This document shows, in pieces, positions 42,390 to 50,894 of a stretch of 64,000 bases of DNA. The position numbers were made by a program, and so were the translations under genes. Origin of the DNA: WJJR01 sp964440935 (GTDB taxonomy: Bacteria; Zixibacteria; MSB-5A5; WJJR01); the NCBI GenBank assembly GCA_964440935.1, contig CAYTTY010000001.1:62001-126000 (forward strand). The letters run 5' to 3'. Position 1 is the first letter of the stretch, and every line of letters starts with the position of its first letter. The notes beneath the pieces were generated by a model that saw only the letters and a list, made by a program, of their open reading frames with translations, was not told the DNA's origin and ran no database searches.

Positions 42390-43961
42390 ATGGCAAGCAA
42401 TCTGCGCCAGGTATTGTGGGTGGACGACGAGATCGATTTGCTCACGGCCCATTTTATGTTTCTCAAAGAGCGTGGGTACGAGGTCACCGGCGCGCATTCG
42501 GGTGATGATGCGCTCGGACATCTCGACAAGCAGCGTTTCGATCTGGTACTGCTCGACGAACAAATGCCGGGGATGGACGGTTTGTCCACGCTGGAGCAAA
42601 TCAAGCGCCGCGACCCCAATTTGCCGGTGGTGATGGTCACCAAGAGCGAAGAAGAGCAGATCATGGACGAGGCGATCGGAAAGAAAATCGACGATTACCT
42701 CACCAAACCGGTCAATCCGAGTCAGATACTCTCGGTGATCAAGCGCCATGTCGAGAAGCGAAAGATTCGGTCCGAGCATCTCGCCAAGCAGTATGTCGCC
42801 GATTTCAATCATTTGCGCGAAAACCTGTCGCCCAATGCCGACTGGACCGCATGGGTCGATGCTCACCGCTCACTGTCGCAATGGGACCTGGATCTGGACC
42901 TGTTCGTCAATTTGGGTTTGGACCAGACCCACCGCGAACACAAGCGCGAATGGAATGTCGAATTTGGCCGTTGGGTGGAGCGGGAATACCCGCAGTGGAT
43001 AGCCAATATCGACAACGACAAACGCCCGCCGCTTTCCGTCGATGTTGTGCCGAAGTACCTGGTGCCGCATCTCAAAGCAGGCCGCAAAGTCTACTTTTTT
43101 GTGATCGACTGCATGCGCTTCGACCAGTGGTTCAACATCGAGTCGGAATTGGCGGAATACTTCACCATCGATCGCGAGTTCTATTTTTCCTTGCTGCCTA
43201 CGGCGACGCCGTTCTCACGCAATGCCATTTTCTCCGGGCTGACCGCCGATGAAATCCAACGATTGTATCCGGAACTTTGGCAAATCGGCGACAAAGACGA
43301 GTTTTCGCGTAACCGTCTCGAACGCCAACTGCTCGATCAGCAACTTGATCGTCTCGGCGTACGTCTGCCGTCGGAAGCGAAGTATGTGAAGGTTCTCGAC
43401 TTTGCTGAAGGCGAAAGCATTGACAAAAAGTTCAGTTCGTACAAAGACACACCGCTGCTATCGGTGGTCTACAACTTCATCGATCACCTGACACACGGCC
43501 GCACGGACCACGAATTGTTATATGAATTGGCGCCGGATGAGGCGGCCTTTCGCGGCCTGATGAAGACATGGTTCGTGAATTCGTCGTGGTTCAAGGTCCT
43601 CCGCAAAATCGCCAAAGATCCGAATGCGATCGCCGTTGTCACCACCGATCACGGCAGCATCCTGGGATCACGCGGAACCATGGCGCATGGACGGCGCGAC
43701 ACGTCGCCCAGCCTGCGCTACAAATTCGGTGACACCTTAAAGTGTGATCCCAAAGATGGCGTCATGGTGAAAGATCCACGCACCTATCGATTGCCGACGT
43801 TCACCATGAACACCACATACTTGTTGGCCAAAGAGGATTTCTATTTCGTCTATCCGACGAATTTCAACGAGTACCAGCGCAAGTTCGCCAATACCTTTCT
43901 CCACGGCGGCATTTCCATGCCCGAGATGATTTTGCCGGTGGCGACGCTGACGCCGAAGTAA
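42390..43961 (+). CDS. porX: PorX-like response regulator with PglZ phosphatase domain
   Basis: 523 residues. Receiver domain 1-120 with D12/D13 and phospho-acceptor Asp56 in LLDEQMPGMDG, followed by VVMVTKSEEEQIMDEA, a PorX hallmark. A helical linker leads to the PglZ/alkaline-phosphatase-superfamily domain: VIDCMRFDQW with a metal Asp, LPTATPFSRNAIFSGL with the expected Thr nucleophile, VYNFIDHLTHGRT, TTDHGSI with metal Asp/His, and HGGISMPEMILPV near the end. In Bacteroidota, PorX works with PorY to control type 9 secretion genes and its effector domain cleaves oligonucleotides. GAGG lies 9 bases before this ATG (42381 is an alternative). It is not a BREX PglZ, since it has a receiver and no BREX neighbours. 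Confidence 0.92.
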   Translation: MASNLRQVLWVDDEIDLLTAHFMFLKERGYEVTGAHSGDDALGHLDKQRFDLVLLDEQMPGMDGLSTLEQIKRRDPNLPVVMVTKSEEEQIMDEAIGKKIDDYLTKPVNPSQILSVIKRHVEKRKIRSEHLAKQYVADFNHLRENLSPNADWTAWVDAHRSLSQWDLDLDLFVNLGLDQTHREHKREWNVEFGRWVEREYPQWIANIDNDKRPPLSVDVVPKYLVPHLKAGRKVYFFVIDCMRFDQWFNIESELAEYFTIDREFYFSLLPTATPFSRNAIFSGLTADEIQRLYPELWQIGDKDEFSRNRLERQLLDQQLDRLGVRLPSEAKYVKVLDFAEGESIDKKFSSYKDTPLLSVVYNFIDHLTHGRTDHELLYELAPDEAAFRGLMKTWFVNSSWFKVLRKIAKDPNAIAVVTTDHGSILGSRGTMAHGRRDTSPSLRYKFGDTLKCDPKDGVMVKDPRTYRLPTFTMNTTYLLAKEDFYFVYPTNFNEYQRKFANTFLHGGISMPEMILPVATLTPK

Positions 43962-43963
43962 CC

Positions 43964-44392
43964 GTGGCCGGACAGACGACAAAGTGTGAGGCGGAAACCG
44001 TTGCCGTCGCCCATTCCTTCGCCCGATCCTTGAAGCCGGGCGACTGGGTGGGACTCATCGGTCCCCTTGGGGCCGGGAAATCGGTCTTCGCCCGGGCGGT
44101 CGGTGAGGCGCTCGGGGTCCGCGAACCAATGCCATCGCCGACATATACTCTCATGAATGTGCTCGATGGCGATATCCCGGTCTATCATGTGGATTTGTAC
44201 CGTCTATCGTCGGCCGATGAGCTGGAATTTGCCGGTATTGCTCCGTATTTCCAATCGTCCGGTATCTGTCTCGTCGAATGGGCGGATCGCATTCGCGACC
44301 AGTGGCCCGCCACCGGTTGGCTTGTCACGATTAGCATCGCCGGCGATACCGAACGCCGTATCTCTATTGTTCCCCTCACCTCGGCATCGTAA
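43964..44392 (+). CDS. tsaE: tRNA threonylcarbamoyladenosine ATPase TsaE
   Basis: 142 residues, GTG start 2 bases after the porX stop, so probably translationally coupled. Walker A GPLGAGKS, switch PSPTYTLMNV, HVDLYRLSSADELEF and the terminal EWADRI are diagnostic. It is the ATPase that drives the TsaB/TsaD/TsaE complex making t6A37 in ANN-decoding tRNAs. The adjacency porX-tsaE also occurs in Bacteroidota as far as I recall. Confidence 0.95.
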   Translation: MAGQTTKCEAETVAVAHSFARSLKPGDWVGLIGPLGAGKSVFARAVGEALGVREPMPSPTYTLMNVLDGDIPVYHVDLYRLSSADELEFAGIAPYFQSSGICLVEWADRIRDQWPATGWLVTISIAGDTERRISIVPLTSAS

Positions 44393-44400
44393 GTATCTTC

Positions 44401-45102
44401 ATGCGCGTGTTGGCTTTTGACATGACGGCGTCGCGGATCACCGTTGGCTTGGCTCGTGATGGACGTCCCGTTGGACGGTGGGATGCCGGCGCCACACGCG
44501 GTCGCAGTGGCACGCTCGATGCGTTGATCGACAAAGCCCTCTCCGAGTCAGGTCGGACTCGCCAGGACATCGACGGTCTCGGTTTGGTGACCGGCCCCGG
44601 ATCCTTGACCGCGACGCGCATCGGCTGGGCGACGGCGTCCGGCTGGGCACTGGCTGGGAACATTCCGATCACCGGCTGGCCGACTCAGGCAGTGCAGCGA
44701 CGCTGGTGGTGCACTGCGGGTGCTCATTCCAAGTTGGGCATCGCCAATCCGGAGGAGTACTCCGTGGCCTGCGTGGTCCATCATCGGGGCGATGAGTTTT
44801 ACCTCTATTATTTGTCGACAGATCGCGAGACCGGACATCCTGAGAGTATCCGTCTCGGTGAATGGGCGCCGACAGAGGGTGTGCCGACTGTCCTTGTTGG
44901 CAGCGGTCTTCTGGGATATCGGGATCGTTGGGTACGGTCGCTCGGCCAATCGGCTATCGTTGTCAGCGAGGATGATGCCCTGGTGGGCGGCGATATGCTT
45001 GCTGTGTGGGCGACTGAGGCGATTGATGACGGCCACCTCCTCGATCCGCTGGAATCTCCTCTGGACTACGGTTTGCCGCCTCAGTTTCGTAAAGCAAGAT
45101 GA
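44401..45102 (+). CDS. tsaB: tRNA threonylcarbamoyladenosine protein TsaB
   Basis: 233 residues, ASKHA fold of the TsaB branch. MRVLAFDMTASRITVGLA is the first beta-strand motif and LVTGPGSLTATRIGWATA the conserved loop (GPGSFTGLR in most relatives; here TATR). It lacks the metal-binding histidines of TsaD and serves as its dimer partner in t6A synthesis. tsaD is not in the window. It overlaps rimI by 4 bases. Confidence 0.92.
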   Translation: MRVLAFDMTASRITVGLARDGRPVGRWDAGATRGRSGTLDALIDKALSESGRTRQDIDGLGLVTGPGSLTATRIGWATASGWALAGNIPITGWPTQAVQRRWWCTAGAHSKLGIANPEEYSVACVVHHRGDEFYLYYLSTDRETGHPESIRLGEWAPTEGVPTVLVGSGLLGYRDRWVRSLGQSAIVVSEDDALVGGDMLAVWATEAIDDGHLLDPLESPLDYGLPPQFRKAR

Positions 45103-45608
45103 TGGAGCAGGCGATCACCATACGTCCGATGACCCGGACCGACCTCGATTGGATTGAAGCCCAAGAGCGACTGGTATTTACCGATCCCTGGCCCAAATCG
45201 GCCTTCAAGGAGTCGCTCGTGTTTAACGGTGGATTGAATGTCGTTGCCGTGAACGGAGATGGCCAGTTGTGTGGATATCTGTGTGCCCAGGTAGTCGCCG
45301 ATGAGATACAGATTCACAATATTGCCGTTCCTCCGTCAGCGCGTCGCCGTGGCATCGCACGCCAGTTGATGGATTATGCCGAGGCGCATGGGATGGAAAA
45401 GGGTGTTGCGTGCGCCGTGCTTGAGGTGCGTATTACGAATAAGTCCGCGATCGCGATGTACGCCAATCGCGGCTATCAGAGCATTGGTCGGCGCCGCGGC
45501 TATTACCGTCGTCCCTTGTGCGATGCTTTGGTCCTGATGAAGATCTTAGACGATTCCGACTCCGGAGATCGTCAGATGGCGGAGACATCCGATGGAATGG
45601 TTTCGTAA
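45099..45608 (+). CDS. rimI: Ribosomal-protein-S18-type N-alpha-acetyltransferase
   Basis: 169 residues, GNAT domain. IRPMTRTDLDWIEAQERLVF at the start, IHNIAVPPSARRRGIARQLM with the acetyl-CoA loop, and EVRITNKSAIAMYANRGYQSIGRR-type end match RimI. It acetylates the N-terminus of S18 and possibly other proteins. The tsaB-rimI neighbourhood is widely conserved. It overlaps accD by 17 bases. Confidence 0.92.
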   Translation: MMEQAITIRPMTRTDLDWIEAQERLVFTDPWPKSAFKESLVFNGGLNVVAVNGDGQLCGYLCAQVVADEIQIHNIAVPPSARRRGIARQLMDYAEAHGMEKGVACAVLEVRITNKSAIAMYANRGYQSIGRRRGYYRRPLCDALVLMKILDDSDSGDRQMAETSDGMVS

Positions 45609-46503
45609 AGCAAGAGCCGGTTTGGCACGCCAGGAAAAACGTGATATTCCCGACGGATTGTGGACGAAATGCGGCGGGTGCGGGGAGATTATCTATGCCC
45701 GCGAACTCGAACGCCGCAGTTGGGTGTGCCCATCGTGTGAGTTCCACTTCCGCATTGGGCATCAGGATTATATCCGGCTGATCCTCGACGATGGCGCGCT
45801 CGAAGAATATGACCGCGGTCTGGTGTCGCAGGATCCTCTGCAGTTTAAGGACAAAAAGAAGTACCCCGAACGGATCGCCGCCGCCCAACAGAAAACCGGT
45901 CTGGCTGATGCGGTCGTCTGCGGCATTGGAAAAATCGAGCAACGTCCGGTTTCGTTCAGTGTAATGGAATTCGCCTTTGTCGGCGGCAGCATGGGATCAG
46001 TCGTGGGGGAGAAGATCGCCCGCGCGATCGAACGGGCAATGACGCGGCGCATCCCATTGATCATTGTCTGCTGTTCGGGCGGTGCGCGGATGCAGGAGGG
46101 GATTCTCTCCCTGATGCAAATGGCCAAGACCAGCTACTTACTGGCCGAGCTGGCCGAAATGCACCTCCCGTACATCACGGTACTGACCAATCCCACTACC
46201 GCCGGTGTGATGGCATCGTACGCGTCGCTGGGTGATGTGATTATCGCCGAGCCGGGCGCGCAGTTGGGATTTGCCGGCCCACGCGTAATTCGCGAGACGA
46301 TCCGTCAGGAATTGCCGCCGGGGTTCCAGAGCTCCGAGTATTTCCTGGAGCACGGTTTTCTGGATCGCATCGTGAAACGCACCGAGTTGAAGTCAACGAT
46401 CGCCAATCTGCTTCAATTTCTCTGCGGTCCAACGTCGGGCGTCAATGATCCCGAGGGGTTGCGAGTCAAACCAACCGAACTGGAACCCGATTCCGCCGAG
46501 TGA
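45592..46503 (+). CDS. accD: Acetyl-CoA carboxylase carboxyltransferase beta subunit
   Basis: 303 residues. N-terminal zinc ribbon C-x2-C-x15-C-x2-C (TKCGGCGEIIYARELE then VCPSCEFHF), followed by the crotonase-like carboxyltransferase core with SVMEFAFVGGSMGSVVGEK, CCSGGARMQEG and PTTAGVMASYASLGD. With AccA it transfers carboxyl from biotin to acetyl-CoA, committing carbon to fatty acids. accA is not nearby. Overlaps at both ends (rimI, folC) show a compact operon; accD-folC linkage is common in bacteria. Confidence 0.97.
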   Translation: MEWFRKARAGLARQEKRDIPDGLWTKCGGCGEIIYARELERRSWVCPSCEFHFRIGHQDYIRLILDDGALEEYDRGLVSQDPLQFKDKKKYPERIAAAQQKTGLADAVVCGIGKIEQRPVSFSVMEFAFVGGSMGSVVGEKIARAIERAMTRRIPLIIVCCSGGARMQEGILSLMQMAKTSYLLAELAEMHLPYITVLTNPTTAGVMASYASLGDVIIAEPGAQLGFAGPRVIRETIRQELPPGFQSSEYFLEHGFLDRIVKRTELKSTIANLLQFLCGPTSGVNDPEGLRVKPTELEPDSAE

Positions 46504-47825
46504 GTACGACGTCACTCATCTCCTACAGTGAAGCCGTTCGACGCCTCTATTCGCTCGAACGCTGGGGCATCAAACTGGGTCTGGATAACATCAAGGCCCT
46601 CTGTGAACGTCTCGATCACCCGGAACTGAAAGTCCCCGCCGTCCATGTTGCCGGCACCAACGGTAAGGGCTCGGTGACCGCTCTTGTGGAAGCGATGGTT
46701 CTGGGGGCGGGATTCCGCGTGGGACGCTACACCTCCCCGCATCTGCGTGACTTACGAGAACGAATCCAGCTCAATGGCAGGCCGATTTCCCGCCAACGTG
46801 TCCAGCGCTTTATGGCCGATCACTGGACCACAATTCGCCGGGAGCGATACTCGTATTTCGAATCGGTGTCGGCGATGGCATTCGATACGTTTGCATCGGC
46901 GAAATGTGATCTGGCCGTCATCGAAGTTGGGCTTGGTGGACGGTTCGACGCGACCAATGTGATTCAGCCGGAGATTTGTGTCATCACCAACATTGATTTC
47001 GATCACGAACGCACATTGGGTCGAACACTCAATAAGATTGCATTTGAAAAGGCCGGAATCATCAAACGGGGAACGCCGGTCCTGCTTGGGGATCTGCCGG
47101 AGGTTGCCGCCCGTCGCATCGTCCAAGTTGCTGATCGCGTCGGTGCGCCGGTATTTACCTGTAACGATGTTTACGCCGCGTATCATCGCACGAATGGCGA
47201 AGCAATGACGCGCTACACGTGGCGGCTGCCGCTTCTTGGAGAACATCAGCGGCACAACTTCCGCGTCGCACTGGCGGCACTATTGTTGTTGAATGCATCA
47301 GGACTGCAGATACCGATTCAGCGTGCCCGGGAAGGCATCCGCCGCACGCAATGGCCGGCGCGTTTTCAAATCGTTCCGGGCCAACCGAAGACCGTCTACG
47401 ACGTTGCCCATAATCCCTCGGGAATGCATGAATTCGCACGCACGTGGCGTGATTACATCGGCCATCCCGGCGTCATGGTGTTCACCACCCGCGACGATAA
47501 AAAATACCGGACCATGTGGACCGATCTGTCGACTGTGACATCGCATTGGATTGGCTGTCCGCTGCCGCACAGTCCGGGAATCAGTCGGTCTGTCATGGAG
47601 CGGCTGGCCCGCCGGACCGGCACGCCGTTCACGTGGGCGGAGACGCCGCGCGAGGCGATGATGGCAGCACGACGAATCGCCGGCGCGGAGGATGTTGTCG
47701 GTGTGGTGGGATCTCACTACCTGATTGGCGAGATCATTCCCGCGGGGCTGTTGACCGGTCGCTACCGCCCACCCGTAACCCAAGAACTGACATGGCAAAA
47801 CATCATTCTGTCAACATCCCTGTGA
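46500..47825 (+). CDS. folC: Folylpolyglutamate synthase / dihydrofolate synthase
   Basis: 441 residues, Mur-ligase family. The N-terminus has YSLERWGIKLGLDN, ATP loop HVAGTNGKGSVTALVEAM, GRYTSPHLRDLRERIQLNG, EVGLGGRFDATNVI and NIDFDHERTLGRTLNKIAFEKAGIIK-type motifs. It adds glutamate to dihydropteroate and then to folates. GTG start overlaps the accD stop by 4 bases (GTGA). Last gene of the run. Confidence 0.95.
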   Translation: MSTTSLISYSEAVRRLYSLERWGIKLGLDNIKALCERLDHPELKVPAVHVAGTNGKGSVTALVEAMVLGAGFRVGRYTSPHLRDLRERIQLNGRPISRQRVQRFMADHWTTIRRERYSYFESVSAMAFDTFASAKCDLAVIEVGLGGRFDATNVIQPEICVITNIDFDHERTLGRTLNKIAFEKAGIIKRGTPVLLGDLPEVAARRIVQVADRVGAPVFTCNDVYAAYHRTNGEAMTRYTWRLPLLGEHQRHNFRVALAALLLLNASGLQIPIQRAREGIRRTQWPARFQIVPGQPKTVYDVAHNPSGMHEFARTWRDYIGHPGVMVFTTRDDKKYRTMWTDLSTVTSHWIGCPLPHSPGISRSVMERLARRTGTPFTWAETPREAMMAARRIAGAEDVVGVVGSHYLIGEIIPAGLLTGRYRPPVTQELTWQNIILSTSL

Positions 47826-47983
47826 GGAACGGCGTAAAGTCACAAGGTCTGTATCGTGCCTGGTCTGAGGGGAACAGCTATTTGTTGACAACGGTGAATG
47901 GCCGGCGAACACGCTTATGTTGAATGTCATTGTGTGAATACTAAATATAGCCTGACGCTCCGGGCGTAATGATGGAGGAATCA

Positions 47984-48310
47984 ATGGCGACACCAGTCGA
48001 AGTCACTGATGCAACATTCGAAAACGAAGTCCTGAAATCCGACGTCCCGGTACTGGTGGATTTCTGGGCCGAGTGGTGCGGGCCGTGTAAACGGATCGCC
48101 CCAATGGTGGAAGAGCTGGCGGGCGAGTACAACGGCCGTCTCAAAGTCGTGAAGCTCGACGTTGACAGCAACAATGCGACGGCGATGCAATTTCGCATCA
48201 TGAGCATTCCCAGTTTGCTGTTCTTTAAGGACGGGGAGAAGGTCGATCAGGTGATCGGATTGTATCCCAAAGAGCATTTCGTCGAGAAAATCGAGAAACT
48301 GGTCAACTAA
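47984..48310 (+). CDS. trxA: Thioredoxin
   Basis: 108 residues, the usual size. Active site WAEWCGPCK at about 28-36, cis-Pro in IMSIPSLLFFKDGE. Cytosolic protein-disulfide reductant fed by thioredoxin reductase, and donor to DsbD. GGAGGA is 5-6 bases before the ATG at 47984; the track-length version starting at 47969 would use an ATG inside that site region and is less likely. Confidence 0.95.
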   Translation: MATPVEVTDATFENEVLKSDVPVLVDFWAEWCGPCKRIAPMVEELAGEYNGRLKVVKLDVDSNNATAMQFRIMSIPSLLFFKDGEKVDQVIGLYPKEHFVEKIEKLVN

Positions 48311-48333
48311 TCAGATTCTGTTTCTGTAACATC

Positions 48334-48360
48334 GCGGGGGCAGTGCTCCACTGCCCCCGC
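48334..48360. terminator. Hairpin between trxA and the OsmC gene
   Basis: Perfect stem GCGGGGGCAGTG against CACTGCCCCCGC with a 3-base loop, 24 bases after trxA. No T-tract follows, so it may be a pausing or processing structure or a weak terminator. Confidence 0.5.
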
Positions 48361-48372
48361 TGATCAAAGGCA

Positions 48373-48810
48373 ATGGCCGGTAGCCGAACCGTTGAAGTGG
48401 ATATCGTATGGGATGGCGGGATGTCGTTCGTGGCGCGAACGGATTCCCATCATTTCGTAACGCTTGATGCATCCAAAGACGATGGCGGGGCCAACACCGG
48501 TCCCCGGCCAATGGAAATGGTCGCCTGCGCATTGGGCGGCTGTACGGCCATGGATGTCATTGCTATACTGCAGAAGAAACAGAAGACCGTTGAGTCACTG
48601 AACGTTCAGGTGACCGGCAACCGCCGCAGCGAATCACCGGCGGTCTTCGAAGAGATCCAACTCGATTACCGAATCAGCGGTTCCAACCTGACGGAGGAGG
48701 ATGTCCGTCAGGCGATCGAGCTCTCGCTGGATAAGTACTGCTCAGTTGTTGACATGCTGCGACCACGTGTCCGCATCACCCCGAAATGGACGTTGGAGCG
48801 CACGTCGTAA
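48373..48810 (+). CDS. OsmC/Ohr-family protein, YhfA-like
   Basis: 145 residues. PRPMEMVACALGGCTAMDVI contains the conserved catalytic-type Cys, and the second Cys is in DKYCSVVDML near the end, the arrangement of OsmC-like peroxide-reducing proteins. It probably reduces organic hydroperoxides or related thiol substrates, fitting its place after thioredoxin. The YhfA subgroup is less well characterised than Ohr or OsmC. Confidence 0.88.
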   Translation: MAGSRTVEVDIVWDGGMSFVARTDSHHFVTLDASKDDGGANTGPRPMEMVACALGGCTAMDVIAILQKKQKTVESLNVQVTGNRRSESPAVFEEIQLDYRISGSNLTEEDVRQAIELSLDKYCSVVDMLRPRVRITPKWTLERTS

Positions 48811-48886
48811 GCACGGCAACTTTTGCGAACGCCCGCATGGTTTTGCCGTATAAGAAGTTACAGGGGTGTTGTGTGTACGCCCAAAG

Positions 48887-48917
48887 TGGACATAAGTCTC
48901 CTCGCAGTCGATATAAT
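48887..48917 (+). promoter_or_regulatory. Candidate sigma-70 promoter for the rhomboid gene
   Basis: TGGACA (48887-48892) and exact TATAAT (48912-48917), spacer 19 bases, 34 bases before the ATG at 48951. Spacer is slightly long. Confidence 0.45.
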
Positions 48918-48950
48918 CCAATACTGGTGCTTACCGGAGACATCTAGCGG

Positions 48951-49796
48951 ATGCGATACACAGTGGGACAGAGCGGGTGGGGCGGCGGCCATAGTGGTGG
49001 CGGTTTGCCACCGGCGATCAAACTCCTACTGATTGCCAATGGCGGGTTGTTCCTGCTCCAGATGGCCTTTTATGCGCCGCTGGTCTATTATCTGGGTCTT
49101 ACGCCGACGATGTTCTGGAAGGGTGCGATCTGGCAGATCGGTACCTACATGTTCCTCCACGGCGGGTTCTTTCACATCGTGTTCAATATGTTCGCCCTGT
49201 GGATGTTCGGGCGTGATCTGGAATTCGCTTGGGGATCGCGTCAGTTTCTCAAGTACTATATGGTCTGCGGAGTTGGCGCCGGGATTGTGACAGCCATCCT
49301 GCTGCCGAACCAAGCGATCCCGACCATCGGTGCTTCAGGCGCCGTCTTTGGGATTCTGTTGGCTTTCGGCATGATGTGGCCTAATCGCACCATCTACCTG
49401 TGGTTTTTCCTGCCGATCCCCGCCAAGTACATGGTTATCTTATTTGGTGTCATTGAGTTATTTGCCGCCTCGCAGGGCAGTGGCGGGGGCATTGCCCATT
49501 GGACTCATCTCGGTGGGTTGGCCATCGGTTTTATCTACCTCCGCTTTGGCGGTCGAAAACTGAAATTTCGGATTCCCAACCCATTTGGGTTCATTGGCCG
49601 CTGGCGGGGTAGACGGAAGGCCAAGAAACTGCGCAAGAAGTGGGACGATCAGCGCGATCTGATGGAGTCGGTCGACCGCGTGCTCGATAGAATTAATGAA
49701 GTAGGTTACGAAAATCTGACCGATGAAGAGAAAGAGGTCCTTGAGAAGGCAGCGAAGAAACTGTCTGTCGGCAAGGATCACAAGAGCGTCGGTTAG
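48951..49796 (+). CDS. Rhomboid-family intramembrane serine protease
   Basis: 281 residues, six membrane helices. HGGFFHIVFNMFALWMFG with the conserved H and N, catalytic Ser in TIGASGAVFGIL (helix 4), and catalytic His in AHWTHLGGLAIGF (helix 6). After the membrane part is a basic, helical cytoplasmic tail ending in DRVLDRINEVGYENLTDEE, like the small C-terminal helical domain of many FCB-group rhomboids. It cleaves membrane proteins inside the bilayer; substrates unknown. Confidence 0.93.
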   Translation: MRYTVGQSGWGGGHSGGGLPPAIKLLLIANGGLFLLQMAFYAPLVYYLGLTPTMFWKGAIWQIGTYMFLHGGFFHIVFNMFALWMFGRDLEFAWGSRQFLKYYMVCGVGAGIVTAILLPNQAIPTIGASGAVFGILLAFGMMWPNRTIYLWFFLPIPAKYMVILFGVIELFAASQGSGGGIAHWTHLGGLAIGFIYLRFGGRKLKFRIPNPFGFIGRWRGRRKAKKLRKKWDDQRDLMESVDRVLDRINEVGYENLTDEEKEVLEKAAKKLSVGKDHKSVG

Positions 49797-49877
49797 AACC
49801 CTGCTTGGTCGAGCGCTATCTGGGATTCGGACGGCACGGTGGCAGCCGTCTGTGGTCCCGCTAAAGAGGTTGACACC

Positions 49878-50765
49878 ATGATATCACTCGCGATTGCCGT
49901 CAAAGATCCGGCCGCCACACGCCGGTACCGCCAGTTGCTCACTGAATCGGGCTGCGAAGCTCTCTACATCACCACGATTATCGAGCTGGTTCGGACTGTC
50001 AAATCCCGTCCTATCGACGTTGTTATCTTCGATCTTGGCTTGTCGTCGCTGCCAGCTTCAGAGTGGCTGACGATTGTTGAGAAGGATAACGACTTAGCGC
50101 TAACACCGGTGCTTTGGATCGGCAGCAATATTCCTCGCTCACTAACTCCGGCGATTGAGGAGCATCGGCCCGGCCTGTGGCTCAAGACGATACCCAAGGC
50201 CGACGAGCTGATGGCGGCTGTCTTTCAACTCATTGGGCGGAGGGTTGATACCGGCGCCGTCCCGCCCGTGGAGCATCGCGTCGACGAACGCGAGTGGACG
50301 CCCCAGGATGACTTGATCGATGACGCCCTGCAAATCTTCGAAGAAGAAGTCGGCAGGCCTGCCAATGCCTCGCCGGGAACTGACTTTAAAGTCCAGGATA
50401 CCCACACCGGGTCGCACCGGCAACGATCTCAGCCGCCCGGTGAGGCCGCTCCGGAACGTCTCGCGCCACAGCACGGCGACAACCATCCTGAGGTTGATGA
50501 CGAGATCGAAGTGGCCGTTTCGGAAGTGACGACGATGCCCGGGGCCACCGGACCCAAGCGCAAGATCTTCGGAGCCAACAACCGGCCTCCCGCTGTGGCT
50601 CAAATTGATTTGGATGCTGGAGACGATCCAGGCGCCGACGTGGACATGGTCGACGAGATTGTCGAACGCGTCATCGAGCGGCTGGCCTCCAAACTGGCCA
50701 AACAGATCGATGCGTCGATGATCCGTCGTGAAATCGCCGTGGTCATGCGCGAAAAAGGCAGTTAA
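49878..50765 (+). CDS. Receiver-like protein with helical C-terminus
   Basis: 295 residues, soluble. Residues 1-120 resemble a response-regulator receiver: Asp52 in DVVIFDLGLSS takes the phospho-acceptor place and a Lys stands in LWLKTIPK, but the acidic pair after strand 1 is reduced to KD at 9-10. The middle (about 130-250) is low-complexity and acidic/proline-containing. The last 40 residues form an amphipathic helix (DEIVERVIERLASKLAKQID), like the tail of several helical-tail regulators in delta-type bacteria. No DNA-binding domain is present. The ATG at 49878 with AGAGG 8 bases before is preferred over 49839. No defined role. Confidence 0.65.
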   Translation: MISLAIAVKDPAATRRYRQLLTESGCEALYITTIIELVRTVKSRPIDVVIFDLGLSSLPASEWLTIVEKDNDLALTPVLWIGSNIPRSLTPAIEEHRPGLWLKTIPKADELMAAVFQLIGRRVDTGAVPPVEHRVDEREWTPQDDLIDDALQIFEEEVGRPANASPGTDFKVQDTHTGSHRQRSQPPGEAAPERLAPQHGDNHPEVDDEIEVAVSEVTTMPGATGPKRKIFGANNRPPAVAQIDLDAGDDPGADVDMVDEIVERVIERLASKLAKQIDASMIRREIAVVMREKGS

Positions 50766-50894
50766 ATCGTTTCATGTCAGATTGTTAGTCGGCCATCGCA
50801 AGTCTCCTGCCGGAACGCCAAATCGCCGATTGACAACAGCATAGGGAACATCTCACCTTCCGCGCTGTATTTGACCACAATGAAGGTGAGGCCT

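Noticed and set aside
42390..43961. BREX-type phage-defence PglZ protein
   Set aside because: A receiver domain precedes PglZ, the PorX hallmark motifs are present and no brx/pgl genes are nearby.
47885..47890. TTGACA as a -35 box for trxA
   Set aside because: No -10-like hexamer lies 16-18 bases after it.
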